Program-made: the position numbers and the translations under genes
Assembly (NCBI GenBank): GCA_016125095.1
Contig: WGMK01000015.1
Location: 186,001-250,000 of the forward strand
Direction: 5' to 3'
DNA: 64,000 nucleotides
DNA from: Candidatus Hydrogenedens sp.
GTDB taxonomy: Bacteria > Hydrogenedentota > Hydrogenedentia > Hydrogenedentales > JAEUWI01
Part shown: one piece after another, positions 34,840 through 43,033 of the stretch
Position numbering within the stretch: the first letter of the stretch is position 1
How the letters are laid out: each line of letters starts with the position of its first letter
Notes under the pieces: generated by a model
Databases searched by the model: none
The model's input: only the letters and a program-made list of their open reading frames with translations
Told to the model about the DNA's origin: nothing

Positions 34840-34915
34840 ACACAGCGGCAACGCCGGTCTGGCGGGCCAACGGCCAAACGCCATACCAGCCTAGGCCAAC
34901 GGCCCAGGTCCATGG
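34840..34915. repeat. Degenerate arm of a dispersed palindromic repeat
   Basis: GGCCAACGGCCAAACGCCATACCAGCC (in part) resembles the arm at about 41110-41165 (GGGCCCGGCGTCATACCAGC). It occurs upstream of the VapBC genes with no gene in it. Confidence 0.5.
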
Positions 34916-35006
34916 TCCGCATCCATCCGGCAAGCGCTGAAGGTGCGCGTCATGCTTGTCACTCCGCTGTGGCTGCGGCGCCCCGCCACACCGAGCAAAG
35001 CGGTCA

Positions 35007-35897
35007 TCAATGTGCCGCCGGAGGAAGTACGATCGACACACTTTCTCCGGAAGCGATTGTTTCGGGCACGTCGAGATTTGCAGGAAGGTAATATTTTGGT
35101 GGCGGCGCGACAGGCGAGCCCTCAGAATCAACTACATTGTAAGTCCAATTCGTCACGACACATTGTAGTTCTGCCGGCGCGCGAGGACCGAATACGATGC
35201 GCCTTTCTGCTGTGATTTCTGCGTAGACGCCTTCACCGGAAACCTCATCAGCATAGAATCTTAAACCATCCTCGAACGGTTCGCACCAAACGCGGCTAGG
35301 ATAAAGGGGCGTATTCGCTGGCGGACGAAGAAGTTCGCCTGATGCAAGCCTAACCATCCAAACGGAGGCATCGTTCGATGGGCGCGTCTTGTTTTCGTTC
35401 CTATAAGTATCGCTATAGATACAATCAAAATTGCCGGACCTGAACGTATTCGTTCCCTCATCATACGGCCATTGCGTCGGTGCGGCGATAGCGTTCGTCG
35501 CCAACTCACCGAATACCCTGCAGTAGCGTATCTTACGATCGAGGATCTCTGCGTATATCAAGCCGCTCCTTGGCTCGATCAAATAGGTTGCATCGTTTTT
35601 CTGAATGATACACAGCCGCGAGATGGTGGGGAATCTGGCACTGGTGGCAATTAGTTCGCCATGCGCGCCCACTTCAACCCATGCACTGCATGTCCCACTT
35701 ACGCTGCGTGAATCATCAAGGTACTCGTGGGGCGGTGGGCCCTCCGGGAGCGTATCGTTCGGGATGCGGTTCCCGTTGGTTCCGGCGCACGACATTACGT
35801 TTATCGAGACGAGACACAAAACAATCAATGTTGTGCAAGCCTGCCAGAAGCCCCCGGTGGCACTGCGGTTTGTGATTCTTGTCGATATATCTTTCAT
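35007..35897 (-). CDS. Hypothetical lipoprotein in a low-GC segment
   Basis: 296 aa. The N-terminus has a hydrophobic stretch (TTLIVLCLVSINVMSC) ending in a lipobox-like VMSC, so it should be lipid-anchored. The rest shows scattered Cys and Trp, for example SGTCSAWVEVG and QCVVTNWTYNVV, and no family that I know. Its GC content is clearly lower than that of the flanking genes, a sign of recent arrival. ATG at 35897 has AGGGG eight bases upstream; a GTG 18 bases earlier is in frame. It lies inside the repeat-bounded segment with VapBC. Confidence 0.7.
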   Translation of the reverse strand: MKDISTRITNRSATGGFWQACTTLIVLCLVSINVMSCAGTNGNRIPNDTLPEGPPPHEYLDDSRSVSGTCSAWVEVGAHGELIATSARFPTISRLCIIQKNDATYLIEPRSGLIYAEILDRKIRYCRVFGELATNAIAAPTQWPYDEGTNTFRSGNFDCIYSDTYRNENKTRPSNDASVWMVRLASGELLRPPANTPLYPSRVWCEPFEDGLRFYADEVSGEGVYAEITAERRIVFGPRAPAELQCVVTNWTYNVVDSEGSPVAPPPKYYLPANLDVPETIASGESVSIVLPPAAH

Positions 35898-35951
35898 GAA
35901 GAATGCCCCTGCCACCTTTTCAAACCTCCGCTGTGAGCGGGAATCTTGACT

Positions 35952-35988
35952 CGCCTATTCTTCTGACCGGCACGGCTCCACACTTGGC
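35952..35988 (+). repeat. 37-bp direct repeat, right copy
   Basis: Partner of 34038-34074 in the same orientation, with five differences. It is followed directly by the second copy of the 19-bp repeat (35986-36004). Confidence 0.75.
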
Positions 35989-36013
35989 TCCGCTGTGTCG
36001 GGGTGCAGCGGCA

Positions 36014-38431
36014 TCACCCTTCCCCGCCTGGCTGGCCTTCGCCATCGGCACCGCCTTCGCCTTCTTGGGGTATCGGTTTGAGGGCGATTTTGCTCCACCA
36101 GTTGTCGGGGAACTGGATGTCGTTTACGGGGTCGAGGGCGTTCCAGCTGGCGTCGCCTACGTAAAGGTAGTCGTCGGTGACGCGGAAGATGGCGAAGTGG
36201 CCGCGTCCGTCGGGGTTCCAGCTGGGCACGTTGTGGTAGGGCGAACCGACGTTGAAGACGTTGAGGCCGTTCCAGGTGTAGATGCCGGTCTGGTGGGCGT
36301 GGCCGTGGATGTGCGCGATGACGTCGTATTCGGATATGGCGTCGGCGTAGGCTTCCGCCTCGGCGCGGGTCCACCAGGAAGCGAAATCCCAGTTGGAATA
36401 GAAGCCGTAGTGCGAAATGACGATGACGCGCTTGTGCGTGCCCTTCACGTTTTCCTCGAGGTCCTCGATGAGGAAATCGAGCGCGCCGCGCGGATCGCGG
36501 TCGCCGGGCACGCCGGTGTCCACCTGCGTGTTCGTTGGCGCCAGGTTCACCTGCACGAAATGCACGTTGTCCCAGTCCCATGAGTAGTGGCCGTCGAGGT
36601 CCGGGGCCACTTTGGTCAGGCCGGGACGATACGGATTGCGGAGCGCCACGGAATCGGCCACGGGGTGCGATTCGGTCAGGCGGTAGCCCACGTGGTCGTA
36701 CACGAAGTAGTCGTGGTTGCCGTAGCCCTCGTATATCGGGAAGTGCAGTTCGCGCGTGCCGCAGAGGCCGTAGAGCGCCATGAATTCGCCGACCGAATTC
36801 TCCGTGTTGTAGCGCCCGTCGCGGCCATCGCGGGTGATATCGCCCGCCATCACCACGCCGCGCACGTTGTCCACGGGGGCGTCGATGCCGAAGGGCGTCG
36901 GCTCCCAGCGCAGCTTGCCCTCCACCGAATTCATCGCGGTGATGTTGGCGCGGGTCGACATCGTGTCGAGCCCGACGAAGCCCGTCTCCGCATCGCCGAA
37001 GGCGATGAAGGTCACGTCGGTGGTGCCGGGTCCGGCGAAATACTGGTCCACCACGGGCGCCTGATCGGGGTCGCAGCCCTGCGCATAGTCCGGCTCGCAA
37101 AGCGCCGGGCATCCGGGAAACTCGTCCGCCTCCGCCTCGCCTTCGCCGTCGGTGCTGCCTTCAAAGCCGCCCTCGAAGGCCCCCTCGATTTCGCCCTCGT
37201 AGGGCAGCACAATCGGGCAGGGCGCGCACACCGCGTCCTCGGGACGTATCCGCGGGTCGTTGGCTGCGGCCACGAAGGCGTCGAAATCGGCGACCCCATT
37301 GAACACCGTGGCGTTGTACTCCGCCAGATTGCAGATGCCGTCGCGATCCAAATCGCCCGCAGCAGCCAGATAAGGCGCCTGCGTCAGGTCGTAGCGGTCC
37401 ACATCGGGGAAGGGAATCTCGTCGGTCAGTGCCTGCAATTCCGCGATCACATTGAGCAGCGCATCGCGCTCGCCCAGGGTGGCCAGGCCGGCGACGCCAT
37501 TGCGGATATTGGCCGAGCCGATCAGCGACACCACCAACTGCGCCACCGGCACGGCCTGCAGTTCGGCCACATAGCCGCGCGCAATCTCGACGTTCCGGTT
37601 GAGCGTATTCACCACGCAGCAATACATGGGGTGGTCGGGATTCTTCAGCACGCTGTCGAGCAGCCGCACATGCGCCCGGTCGATCAGGCCGTTCTCGTCG
37701 ATGTCCGTCGTGTCGGCGTTCAGGTTCAGTTCCGGGAAAATCTTCGCCGCGTTGTAGATGGTGACCAGAATGCCTTCGCCATTCGTGGTGGGCGGCGGCG
37801 CGCCACAGGTCTTGGTGCATACCTCGGCGCAGGTGTCGTATTCCGGCAGCTCGCCCTCGTCCGCGCCCTCTCCCCCACCGCTGCCCTCCGACGCGCCTTC
37901 GCCGCCGGACGCCCCTTCGCCGTCGATGCCGCCTTCGCCACCCGATACGCCCTCGCCGTCCGCACTGCCTTCGCGCGTGCCCTCGCTGACGCCTTCGCCC
38001 TCTGTGGCGCCCTCGCCTTCGCCCTCCGCCGCGCGCGGGCATTCGCCATCCGCGCTATCGGAAATCACGGAGTAGCCGTCCGGCTCGGTGCAATCCACCC
38101 CGAAGCTGCCGGCATTGTAGAACTGAATCATGCGGAGCAATTCGCCGAGGCTGAGCTGCCAATAGGGCGCCTCGAAATCGGCGCTGTGGCGCGGACAATC
38201 TCGCAACACGCTGCCCGGCTCGAAGCCATCGGCGTCGCCGGGGACTTCCGCGCAGCCGAACGTTCCGACATTGAACACCTGAATGACGCGGAGGAGTTCG
38301 GAGAGGGAGAGCGACCAATCGGCGCTGGTATCAGCGCTGTGGGCGGCATGGGCCAGGTTGGAACACACCCCGGACAGGGCCAGCACGGCTGCAACATAGG
38401 GGCGCGCGCCGCGCCATTTTGAAACTCTCAT
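36014..38431 (-). CDS. Secreted calcineurin-like metallophosphoesterase with N-terminal twin EF-hand-like module
   Basis: 805 aa. A signal peptide (to about residue 29) is followed at once by the twin module: loops DTSADWSLSLSE (34-45) and DFEAPYWQLSLGE (85-97). A long Gly/Glu/Ala/Ser linker (GEGEG repeats) then leads to a helical region with a further calcium-type loop DLDRDGICNLAE. The C-terminal enzyme domain has GDAETGF, AGDITRDG, GNHDYF, ISHYGFYS and GHAHQTG, the metal ligands of calcineurin-like phosphoesterases. It ends in a GEG-rich tail. The substrate is unknown; release of phosphate from extracellular esters is inference. A TTG at 38458 is an alternative start. Confidence 0.88.
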   Translation of the reverse strand: MRVSKWRGARPYVAAVLALSGVCSNLAHAAHSADTSADWSLSLSELLRVIQVFNVGTFGCAEVPGDADGFEPGSVLRDCPRHSADFEAPYWQLSLGELLRMIQFYNAGSFGVDCTEPDGYSVISDSADGECPRAAEGEGEGATEGEGVSEGTREGSADGEGVSGGEGGIDGEGASGGEGASEGSGGGEGADEGELPEYDTCAEVCTKTCGAPPPTTNGEGILVTIYNAAKIFPELNLNADTTDIDENGLIDRAHVRLLDSVLKNPDHPMYCCVVNTLNRNVEIARGYVAELQAVPVAQLVVSLIGSANIRNGVAGLATLGERDALLNVIAELQALTDEIPFPDVDRYDLTQAPYLAAAGDLDRDGICNLAEYNATVFNGVADFDAFVAAANDPRIRPEDAVCAPCPIVLPYEGEIEGAFEGGFEGSTDGEGEAEADEFPGCPALCEPDYAQGCDPDQAPVVDQYFAGPGTTDVTFIAFGDAETGFVGLDTMSTRANITAMNSVEGKLRWEPTPFGIDAPVDNVRGVVMAGDITRDGRDGRYNTENSVGEFMALYGLCGTRELHFPIYEGYGNHDYFVYDHVGYRLTESHPVADSVALRNPYRPGLTKVAPDLDGHYSWDWDNVHFVQVNLAPTNTQVDTGVPGDRDPRGALDFLIEDLEENVKGTHKRVIVISHYGFYSNWDFASWWTRAEAEAYADAISEYDVIAHIHGHAHQTGIYTWNGLNVFNVGSPYHNVPSWNPDGRGHFAIFRVTDDYLYVGDASWNALDPVNDIQFPDNWWSKIALKPIPQEGEGGADGEGQPGGEG

Positions 38432-38675
38432 CGGCCTCCCCAAACAATTCTCTGACAAACCAAGGCCCCCGCCTGTGATTGTAATCGAAAAAGGGCCGAA
38501 TTCGTGTCAGAAAAAAATATTTGCATTGGCGTCTGATTTTAGGTACGCTCTGCAACCTTGTTCGCTGGTTAACCGAAGAGAGTGTGCGGTCGGCCCCTAG
38601 AGGCTTTCCCTTCAGCAAGGAATTCTCGCAAGAGACGGCAGTAGCAACTCACAAATGCTATGGAGGGTTTATGAG

Positions 38676-39065
38676 TTGCATAAGGGCAAACACCTTCTGA
38701 TTGATTGCCGCAACGTGGCACGCGACCTCTGTCTCGACGACAAGCGCGTAATGGAAGTCATGGCACGCGCCGCTGAAAAGGCGGGTGCCTCCGTGGTCTC
38801 CCAGATCCGGTACAAGTTCGGGGCGGATTCTCCCCCCGGGTTCACCGCGGTGGTGATGCTCGACGAGAGCCATTGCTCCGCCCACACCTACGCCGACCTC
38901 GGCCTCATCGCGATGGATGTCTTCACCTGCGGTAACACGGACCCCGCGATGGTGCTGTACTACATCCGCGAAGAGCTCGATCTGGGCGACGTGACGGTGC
39001 AGGAAGCCGAGCGCTTCTCGATGCCCGCGCACGTCGGCGGCGGCTCGGTGCTCAACCTCGTTTAA
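38676..39065 (+). CDS. speD: S-adenosylmethionine decarboxylase proenzyme
   Basis: 129 aa, the size of the short prokaryotic class. The opening GKHLLIDC and the core DESHCSAHTYAD, DVFTCG match the family. Self-cleavage would occur before Ser65 to form the pyruvoyl group; His70 and Cys85 are the other processing and catalytic residues (offset +2 from the Thermotoga enzyme). It supplies aminopropyl donors for polyamine synthesis. I chose the TTG at 38676: GGAGGG stands eight bases upstream and the protein then starts like its relatives. An ATG at 38655 is in frame but has no site. The next gene starts 15 bases after the stop. Confidence 0.92.
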   Translation: MHKGKHLLIDCRNVARDLCLDDKRVMEVMARAAEKAGASVVSQIRYKFGADSPPGFTAVVMLDESHCSAHTYADLGLIAMDVFTCGNTDPAMVLYYIREELDLGDVTVQEAERFSMPAHVGGGSVLNLV

Positions 39066-39080
39066 TACGGGATCGAATCA

Positions 39081-40175
39081 TTGACTTCTGATCGTGAATT
39101 TCATGACGGGCGCGAGGACGGCCTCGCGCCCCTAGTCAGCCTCGACCTTGAGCAGGTGCGCTCCTTCGCCGATCTTGTGCGTGCGATGGAGCGCACCGCT
39201 TTTGGCGGCCGCCAACTGGGCCGGGCGCTCGAAATCCTTCTTGCCATGGCGCGCGATCCCGATTGCGCCGTGGTGATGACGCTTTCGGGCGCGATGACGG
39301 TGGCCAAGCAGGGCCGCATCATGTGCGACATGATCGACCGGGGCATCATCGACGCCGTCGTTTCGACGGGCGCGCTGATGGCGCACGGCCTCACCGAGTC
39401 GCTGGGCCTGGTGCACTATGCGGTAAACCCGGAAGCCGACGACACGGAGCTGTTCGAAAAGGGCTACAACCGGGTCTACGACACGCTTGAGATGGAATCG
39501 AATCTCAACACGGTCGAGGCGGTGGTGGCCAGCGTGCTGCGGAACCACCAGCCGGAAGACGGCCAATGGTCGTCGGCGCGCTTCTGCCAGGCGGTGGGCG
39601 CCGAGCTCGACCGCATGGACGAGGGCCCCGGTGTGCTGCGCAGCGCGTTCCGCAAGAACGTGCCGGTGTTCGTGCCGGCCTTCACCGACAGCGAAATCGG
39701 CCTCGATTTCGCGACGCATGCCATGCGCCTCGCCCAGGAATCCGGTCAGCTGCCCAAGTCAGGCCCGGTGGATCCGCAGGTGATGTTCAATGCCGTGCCG
39801 CAGTTCAATCCCTTCCTCGACCTTCAGCAGTACGCCCGCTTGATCGGCGCGAAGAAGCGCATCGGCATTTTCACCATCGGCGGCGGCGTGCCGCGCAACT
39901 GGGCGCAGCAGGTGTCGCCGTTCTTCGACATCACCTCGTTCCGCCTGGACGTGGAACTGCCGGAAGTGCGGTTCCAGTACGGCGTGCGCATCTGCCCCGA
40001 GCCGGTGCACTGGGGCGGGCTTTCGGGCTGCACCTATTCCGAGGGCGTCAGCTGGGGCAAGTTCGTGCCGGAATCCGAAGGCGGCCGTTTCGCGGAGGTC
40101 TATTCCGACGCAACGCTGGTGTGGCCCCTGCTGGCCAAGGCGCTCTTCGAGGAACTGGACAAGCCCGCTTCCTGA
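39081..40175 (+). CDS. Deoxyhypusine synthase-family protein (likely polyamine aminobutyl transferase)
   Basis: 364 aa. It has the NAD-binding DHS features: FGGRQLGRALEIL, LSGAMTVAKQGRI, STGALMAHGLTESLG and the block SWGKF, where Lys327 corresponds to the catalytic lysine of human DHS. Bacteria lack eIF5A, and bacterial DHS-like proteins, where studied, act on free polyamines, for example to make homospermidine. Its place just after speD supports a polyamine role. The start is a TTG with a weak site; no earlier in-frame start fits. Confidence 0.88.
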   Translation: MTSDREFHDGREDGLAPLVSLDLEQVRSFADLVRAMERTAFGGRQLGRALEILLAMARDPDCAVVMTLSGAMTVAKQGRIMCDMIDRGIIDAVVSTGALMAHGLTESLGLVHYAVNPEADDTELFEKGYNRVYDTLEMESNLNTVEAVVASVLRNHQPEDGQWSSARFCQAVGAELDRMDEGPGVLRSAFRKNVPVFVPAFTDSEIGLDFATHAMRLAQESGQLPKSGPVDPQVMFNAVPQFNPFLDLQQYARLIGAKKRIGIFTIGGGVPRNWAQQVSPFFDITSFRLDVELPEVRFQYGVRICPEPVHWGGLSGCTYSEGVSWGKFVPESEGGRFAEVYSDATLVWPLLAKALFEELDKPAS

Positions 40176-40203
40176 TCGGCCTGCCCGGTCCGCGATTCCC
40201 TGC

Positions 40204-40232
40204 TTGTGGAAGCCCACGCCCCGCGCTACAAT
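40204..40232 (+). promoter_or_regulatory. Sigma-70-type promoter
   Basis: -35 TTGTGG (40204-40209), a 17-base spacer, -10 TACAAT (40227-40232). It lies 55 bases before the DUF1318 lipoprotein gene, which would have a leader of about 48 bases. Confidence 0.55.
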
Positions 40233-40286
40233 GACGCATGAATACCGTGGGACGGCGTTCGTCTAGTTGCGCAGGAGGATGCATCC

Positions 40287-40958
40287 ATGAAGAAAGTATT
40301 TACAGCGGCGGGTCTGACGATTGCAGCGGTTATCATGGGCTGCGTGGTGCGTACCGAGCACACGATTAACGCCCATATCACGCTGGACATCCGGCATATC
40401 GAGGAGCAGGCGGACGACTTGCTCGACTTCATCGACGGCTCGAGCGACGAATTGCCGGCACCCGAGAAGACCTCGATGCTGCAGCAGGCGCTCGATTTCC
40501 TGAATCCCATCGAGACGGTCTACGCGGCCGAGCTCAAGAACACGTCGTCGGACAAGACGACGGCCCTGGCCAAAAAGATGCGCGCGCGGCACGACGCCGT
40601 GGATGCGTTTGTGAACCAGGGCTGCTTCGGCGAGAACAACCGCGGCTATCTGGAACTGCGCGAGTGCGACGGCCTGGCGGATGCCGATGCCCGCAACAAT
40701 GCGCAGAAACTGATGGCCGAGGAGAACAAGGACCGCAAGGAACTGTATGCCGAAATCGCCCGCCTGAACCAGGAAGACGGCGTGTCGGTATCGACGGTGG
40801 AGGCCATCTTCCACGGCCAGCGGTTCAAGCGCGCCAGCAAGGGCGAGGCCTTTCAGCTCCCGCCGTCGGGCGAGTTCTTCACGGCGCTGCAAGACACCGC
40901 CCAGGCCAAGTCGCTGGGTGCCGACTATCAGCCCGGCGCCTGGGTGGTAATGCCGTAA
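40287..40958 (+). CDS. DUF1318 (YdbL-like) lipoprotein
   Basis: 223 aa. The lipobox IMGC at about residues 16-19 marks a lipoprotein. The N-terminal part contains HITLDIRHIEEQADDLLDFI, and the middle has the DUF1318 pattern MRARHDAVDAFVNQGCFGENNRGYLEL (in part). A long acidic/basic helical C-terminus follows. YdbL-type proteins accompany outer-membrane biogenesis proteins in enterobacteria, but no such partner is here. GGAGG stands eight bases before the ATG, and a strong terminator follows, so it is a single-gene unit. Confidence 0.82.
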   Translation: MKKVFTAAGLTIAAVIMGCVVRTEHTINAHITLDIRHIEEQADDLLDFIDGSSDELPAPEKTSMLQQALDFLNPIETVYAAELKNTSSDKTTALAKKMRARHDAVDAFVNQGCFGENNRGYLELRECDGLADADARNNAQKLMAEENKDRKELYAEIARLNQEDGVSVSTVEAIFHGQRFKRASKGEAFQLPPSGEFFTALQDTAQAKSLGADYQPGAWVVMP

Positions 40959-40981
40959 GGCAGGATACAGACTAGCTACAG

Positions 40982-41018
40982 CGGCCCCGGCATCGCGGAT
41001 GCCGGGGCCGTTTTTTTT
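40982..41018 (+). terminator. Intrinsic terminator
   Basis: A perfect 13-bp stem (CGGCCCCGGCATC and complement) with a GCG loop, then eight T. It closes the DUF1318 lipoprotein gene. Confidence 0.92.
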
Positions 41019-41084
41019 CCTCAAGATGGGTCCCCGCGTGCGCGAGGATTACAGATTGGGAAGCGATCGTGTCGTGATGGCTCG

Positions 41085-41310
41085 ACAGAGCCTCGCCCCA
41101 CCGTTCGTATCGGTAAGCGCATTCGAGGGCCAAGGGCCCGGCGTCATACCAGCCCAGCCCAACGGGATGGGTGGCAGGGCATGTCAAACGCGATAGGGCT
41201 GAAAGCCCGACCCATGAGAATGGCGCGGGCCTTCAGCCCTTAGAATGCTCATGGCCAATGACCCGGGCCGTTGGTCCGGGCTGGTATAGATCGCGCCTTT
41301 GGCGCTGGAA
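41085..41310. repeat. Nested palindromic repeat (family of 44113-44311)
   Basis: Outer arms are near 41110-41150 (CAAGGGCCCGGCGTCATACC) and 41267-41310 (GGTCCGGGCTGGTATAGATC). Inner arms are AGGGCTGAAAGCCC and GGGCCTTCAGCCCT. No gene is seen between the lipoprotein gene's terminator and the sulfatase stop at 41364. Confidence 0.6.
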
Positions 41311-41363
41311 TCCGATGCGACGAATTCGCCTCGACATGGAACGTTCTTGCTGCCGCCCCGCCG

Positions 41364-42740
41364 CTACTCCCGTTTCTCTTTCATGAGATGTGCGCTCATC
41401 GCCGCGGTCTTTTGCTGCAGGTCGTGCAGGACCTTGGTGTAAGCATCGTCGTCCACGAAGTTCTGCTTCTCGGTGGGGTCGGCTCTCAGGTCGTGCAGGA
41501 ATTCGTACGGGGGCTGCTGTTCGTAGTAGCGGGCGTAGACGTATTGCCCGGTATGCACCCCCTCCCACTTCGGAATGTCCTTGTGGTTCATGCGATGCTC
41601 GCAGAAGAATTCGGTGTGCCCTTCCTCCGTCTCGCCGCGCAGCAGCGGCTGCAGGCTCGCGCCCTGGTAATGCTTCGGTACGGCAACGCCGCCCCAGTCG
41701 AGGAAGGTGGCGGGCAGGTCGATGTTGAGGACCATCGGATCGAGCGTGCGCCCGCGTTGTGCGGACCCGGCGCGCGGGTCGTAGACAATCATGGGAATCC
41801 GCATCGATTCCTCGAAGTGCGACCACTTGCCCGCGAGACCACGGTCGCCCATGTAGTAGCCATTGTCGGCGGCGTAGACGATGATCGTATTCTCCGCCAA
41901 GCCGTCGGTCTTGAGCGCTTCGAGCACACGCCCGATGGCGTTGTCGACGCCGGTGATCATGCGGAAGTAGGCGCGCATGTTCTTGTCGTATTTCTCCGGG
42001 GTGTCCCAGCGCCAATGCCAGCGGATGCGGTTCATGGAGGTCTGGAGGAATTCGGGCAGCGCCTGGAAATAGTCTTCGCCCAGGCGCGGCTGGGGAATGT
42101 CGCAAGTCTCGTACATCCCGTCGGTCGAGGGCGGCCAGGGATAATGGTCCTCCAGATCGCCGTCCTCGGCATGCGCGGCATTGAAGCTGATGGACAGGCA
42201 GAAGGGCTCGTCCTTCGCTTGTTCGCCCAGAAAAGCAACGGCATGGTCGGCGGCGAGATCGGTCTCGTGCCGATTGCTGCCGTCGGGCTGCGGATGGAAG
42301 TAGGGATTCCGTTCGAGCGGGGTGAAGGAATCGAATATGTCGCCGGGCTTCAGGCCCGCGATGTTCACGCCGAACTTACCGATGAACCCCGTGCGGTAGC
42401 CCGCATCGCGCAACAGGGCCGGATAGCTCTCGCGCACATCGGCTCCGGCGATGGGCGGAGCACCGAAGGTGTAGCCGTGCGTGCGCTCGTAGAGTCCGGT
42501 GAGAATCGACGCCCGGCTCGCCGCGCAGATGGACGTGGTGACGTAGGCGTTCGTGAAGCGCGTGCCCTCGGCGGCCAGCAGGTCCACGTGCGGGGTCTGG
42601 AGCACGGGATGGCCCGCGCAGCCCAGTGTGTCGTTCCGCTGGTCGTCCACGAGGAAGAACAGGATATTCGGCCGCCCATCGGCGTGGGCAATCCCGCCAC
42701 AAAGGAGCACGAGAAACAACAGCAATAGACGAACACGCAT
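41364..42740 (-). CDS. Secreted type-I sulfatase
   Basis: 458 aa. A signal peptide (residues 1-20) is followed by NILFFLVDDQRND, with Asp32 and Asp33 of the calcium site. The sulfatase signature CAASR begins at Cys72, which would be turned into formylglycine, and is followed by ASILTGLYERTHG. Further conserved blocks are GFIGKFG and ADNGYYMGDRGLAGK. It hydrolyses sulfate esters, most likely of sulfated glycans. GGGAGG stands eight bases before the ATG at 42740. The longer frame to 43052 runs through the MITE and is not used. The divergent neighbour is a formylglycine-generating enzyme, the expected maturase. Confidence 0.92.
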   Translation of the reverse strand: MRVRLLLLFLVLLCGGIAHADGRPNILFFLVDDQRNDTLGCAGHPVLQTPHVDLLAAEGTRFTNAYVTTSICAASRASILTGLYERTHGYTFGAPPIAGADVRESYPALLRDAGYRTGFIGKFGVNIAGLKPGDIFDSFTPLERNPYFHPQPDGSNRHETDLAADHAVAFLGEQAKDEPFCLSISFNAAHAEDGDLEDHYPWPPSTDGMYETCDIPQPRLGEDYFQALPEFLQTSMNRIRWHWRWDTPEKYDKNMRAYFRMITGVDNAIGRVLEALKTDGLAENTIIVYAADNGYYMGDRGLAGKWSHFEESMRIPMIVYDPRAGSAQRGRTLDPMVLNIDLPATFLDWGGVAVPKHYQGASLQPLLRGETEEGHTEFFCEHRMNHKDIPKWEGVHTGQYVYARYYEQQPPYEFLHDLRADPTEKQNFVDDDAYTKVLHDLQQKTAAMSAHLMKEKRE

Positions 42741-42770
42741 GAGAAGACCTCCCGGAATAGACTCCCGGCG

Positions 42771-42776
42771 AGTATA
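42771..42776 (-). promoter_or_regulatory. -10 box candidate of the sulfatase gene
   Basis: TATACT on the minus strand, 31 bases before the start codon. The -35 region falls in the end of the MITE and is poor. Confidence 0.35.
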
Positions 42777-42790
42777 CCTGCCGCGTGGAT

Positions 42791-42956
42791 TGCGGCGCAG
42801 CCGCTTTGGAGTGCGGCGGACTTGCCGCCGCTTTGTCGAAGGAAGCTCGCTTCCGGCTTGTTCACGGCGGACCTGAGCCGACCTCGCGGCGACGGGAGCA
42901 AGCTCCCTCCAGAAAAGCGCAAGCAAGTCTTGCGCACTCCAAAGCGGCTGCGCCGC
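42791..42956. mobile_element. MITE-like element, copy 2 (166 bp)
   Basis: Same ends as the element at 10301-10464: TGCGGCGCAGCCGCTTTGGA at the left and, at the right, the inverted form ending GCTGCGCCGC. The interior differs except for short palindromes. It fills most of the divergent gap between the sulfatase and its maturase gene. Confidence 0.85.
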
Positions 42957-42971
42957 GAGGGTGCCTGCCCC

Positions 42972-43000
42972 TTGACACGCCCGCTCCGATCCTCTAGCGT
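42972..43000 (+). promoter_or_regulatory. Sigma-70-type promoter of the formylglycine-generating enzyme gene
   Basis: Perfect -35 TTGACA (42972-42977), a 17-base spacer and -10 TAGCGT (42995-43000). It starts 15 bases after the MITE and 62 bases before the ATG. Confidence 0.6.
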
Positions 43001-43033
43001 TGAGGATTCGTTTCAACTTGCCGAGGTTTCCGC

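Noticed and set aside
34522..34884. 120-aa frame as full antitoxin gene
   Set aside because: The first 44 codons lie in repeat-like DNA. The internal ATG at 34752 gives a normal antitoxin size.
37840..38040. GEG-coding region as a tandem DNA repeat or CRISPR-like array
   Set aside because: The units are irregular, code for an ordinary Gly/Glu/Ser linker and have no spacers.
38521..38549. TTGCAT-17-TACGCT as promoter of speD
   Set aside because: Only weak matches at both boxes and more than 120 bases from the start; not strong enough to list as a feature.
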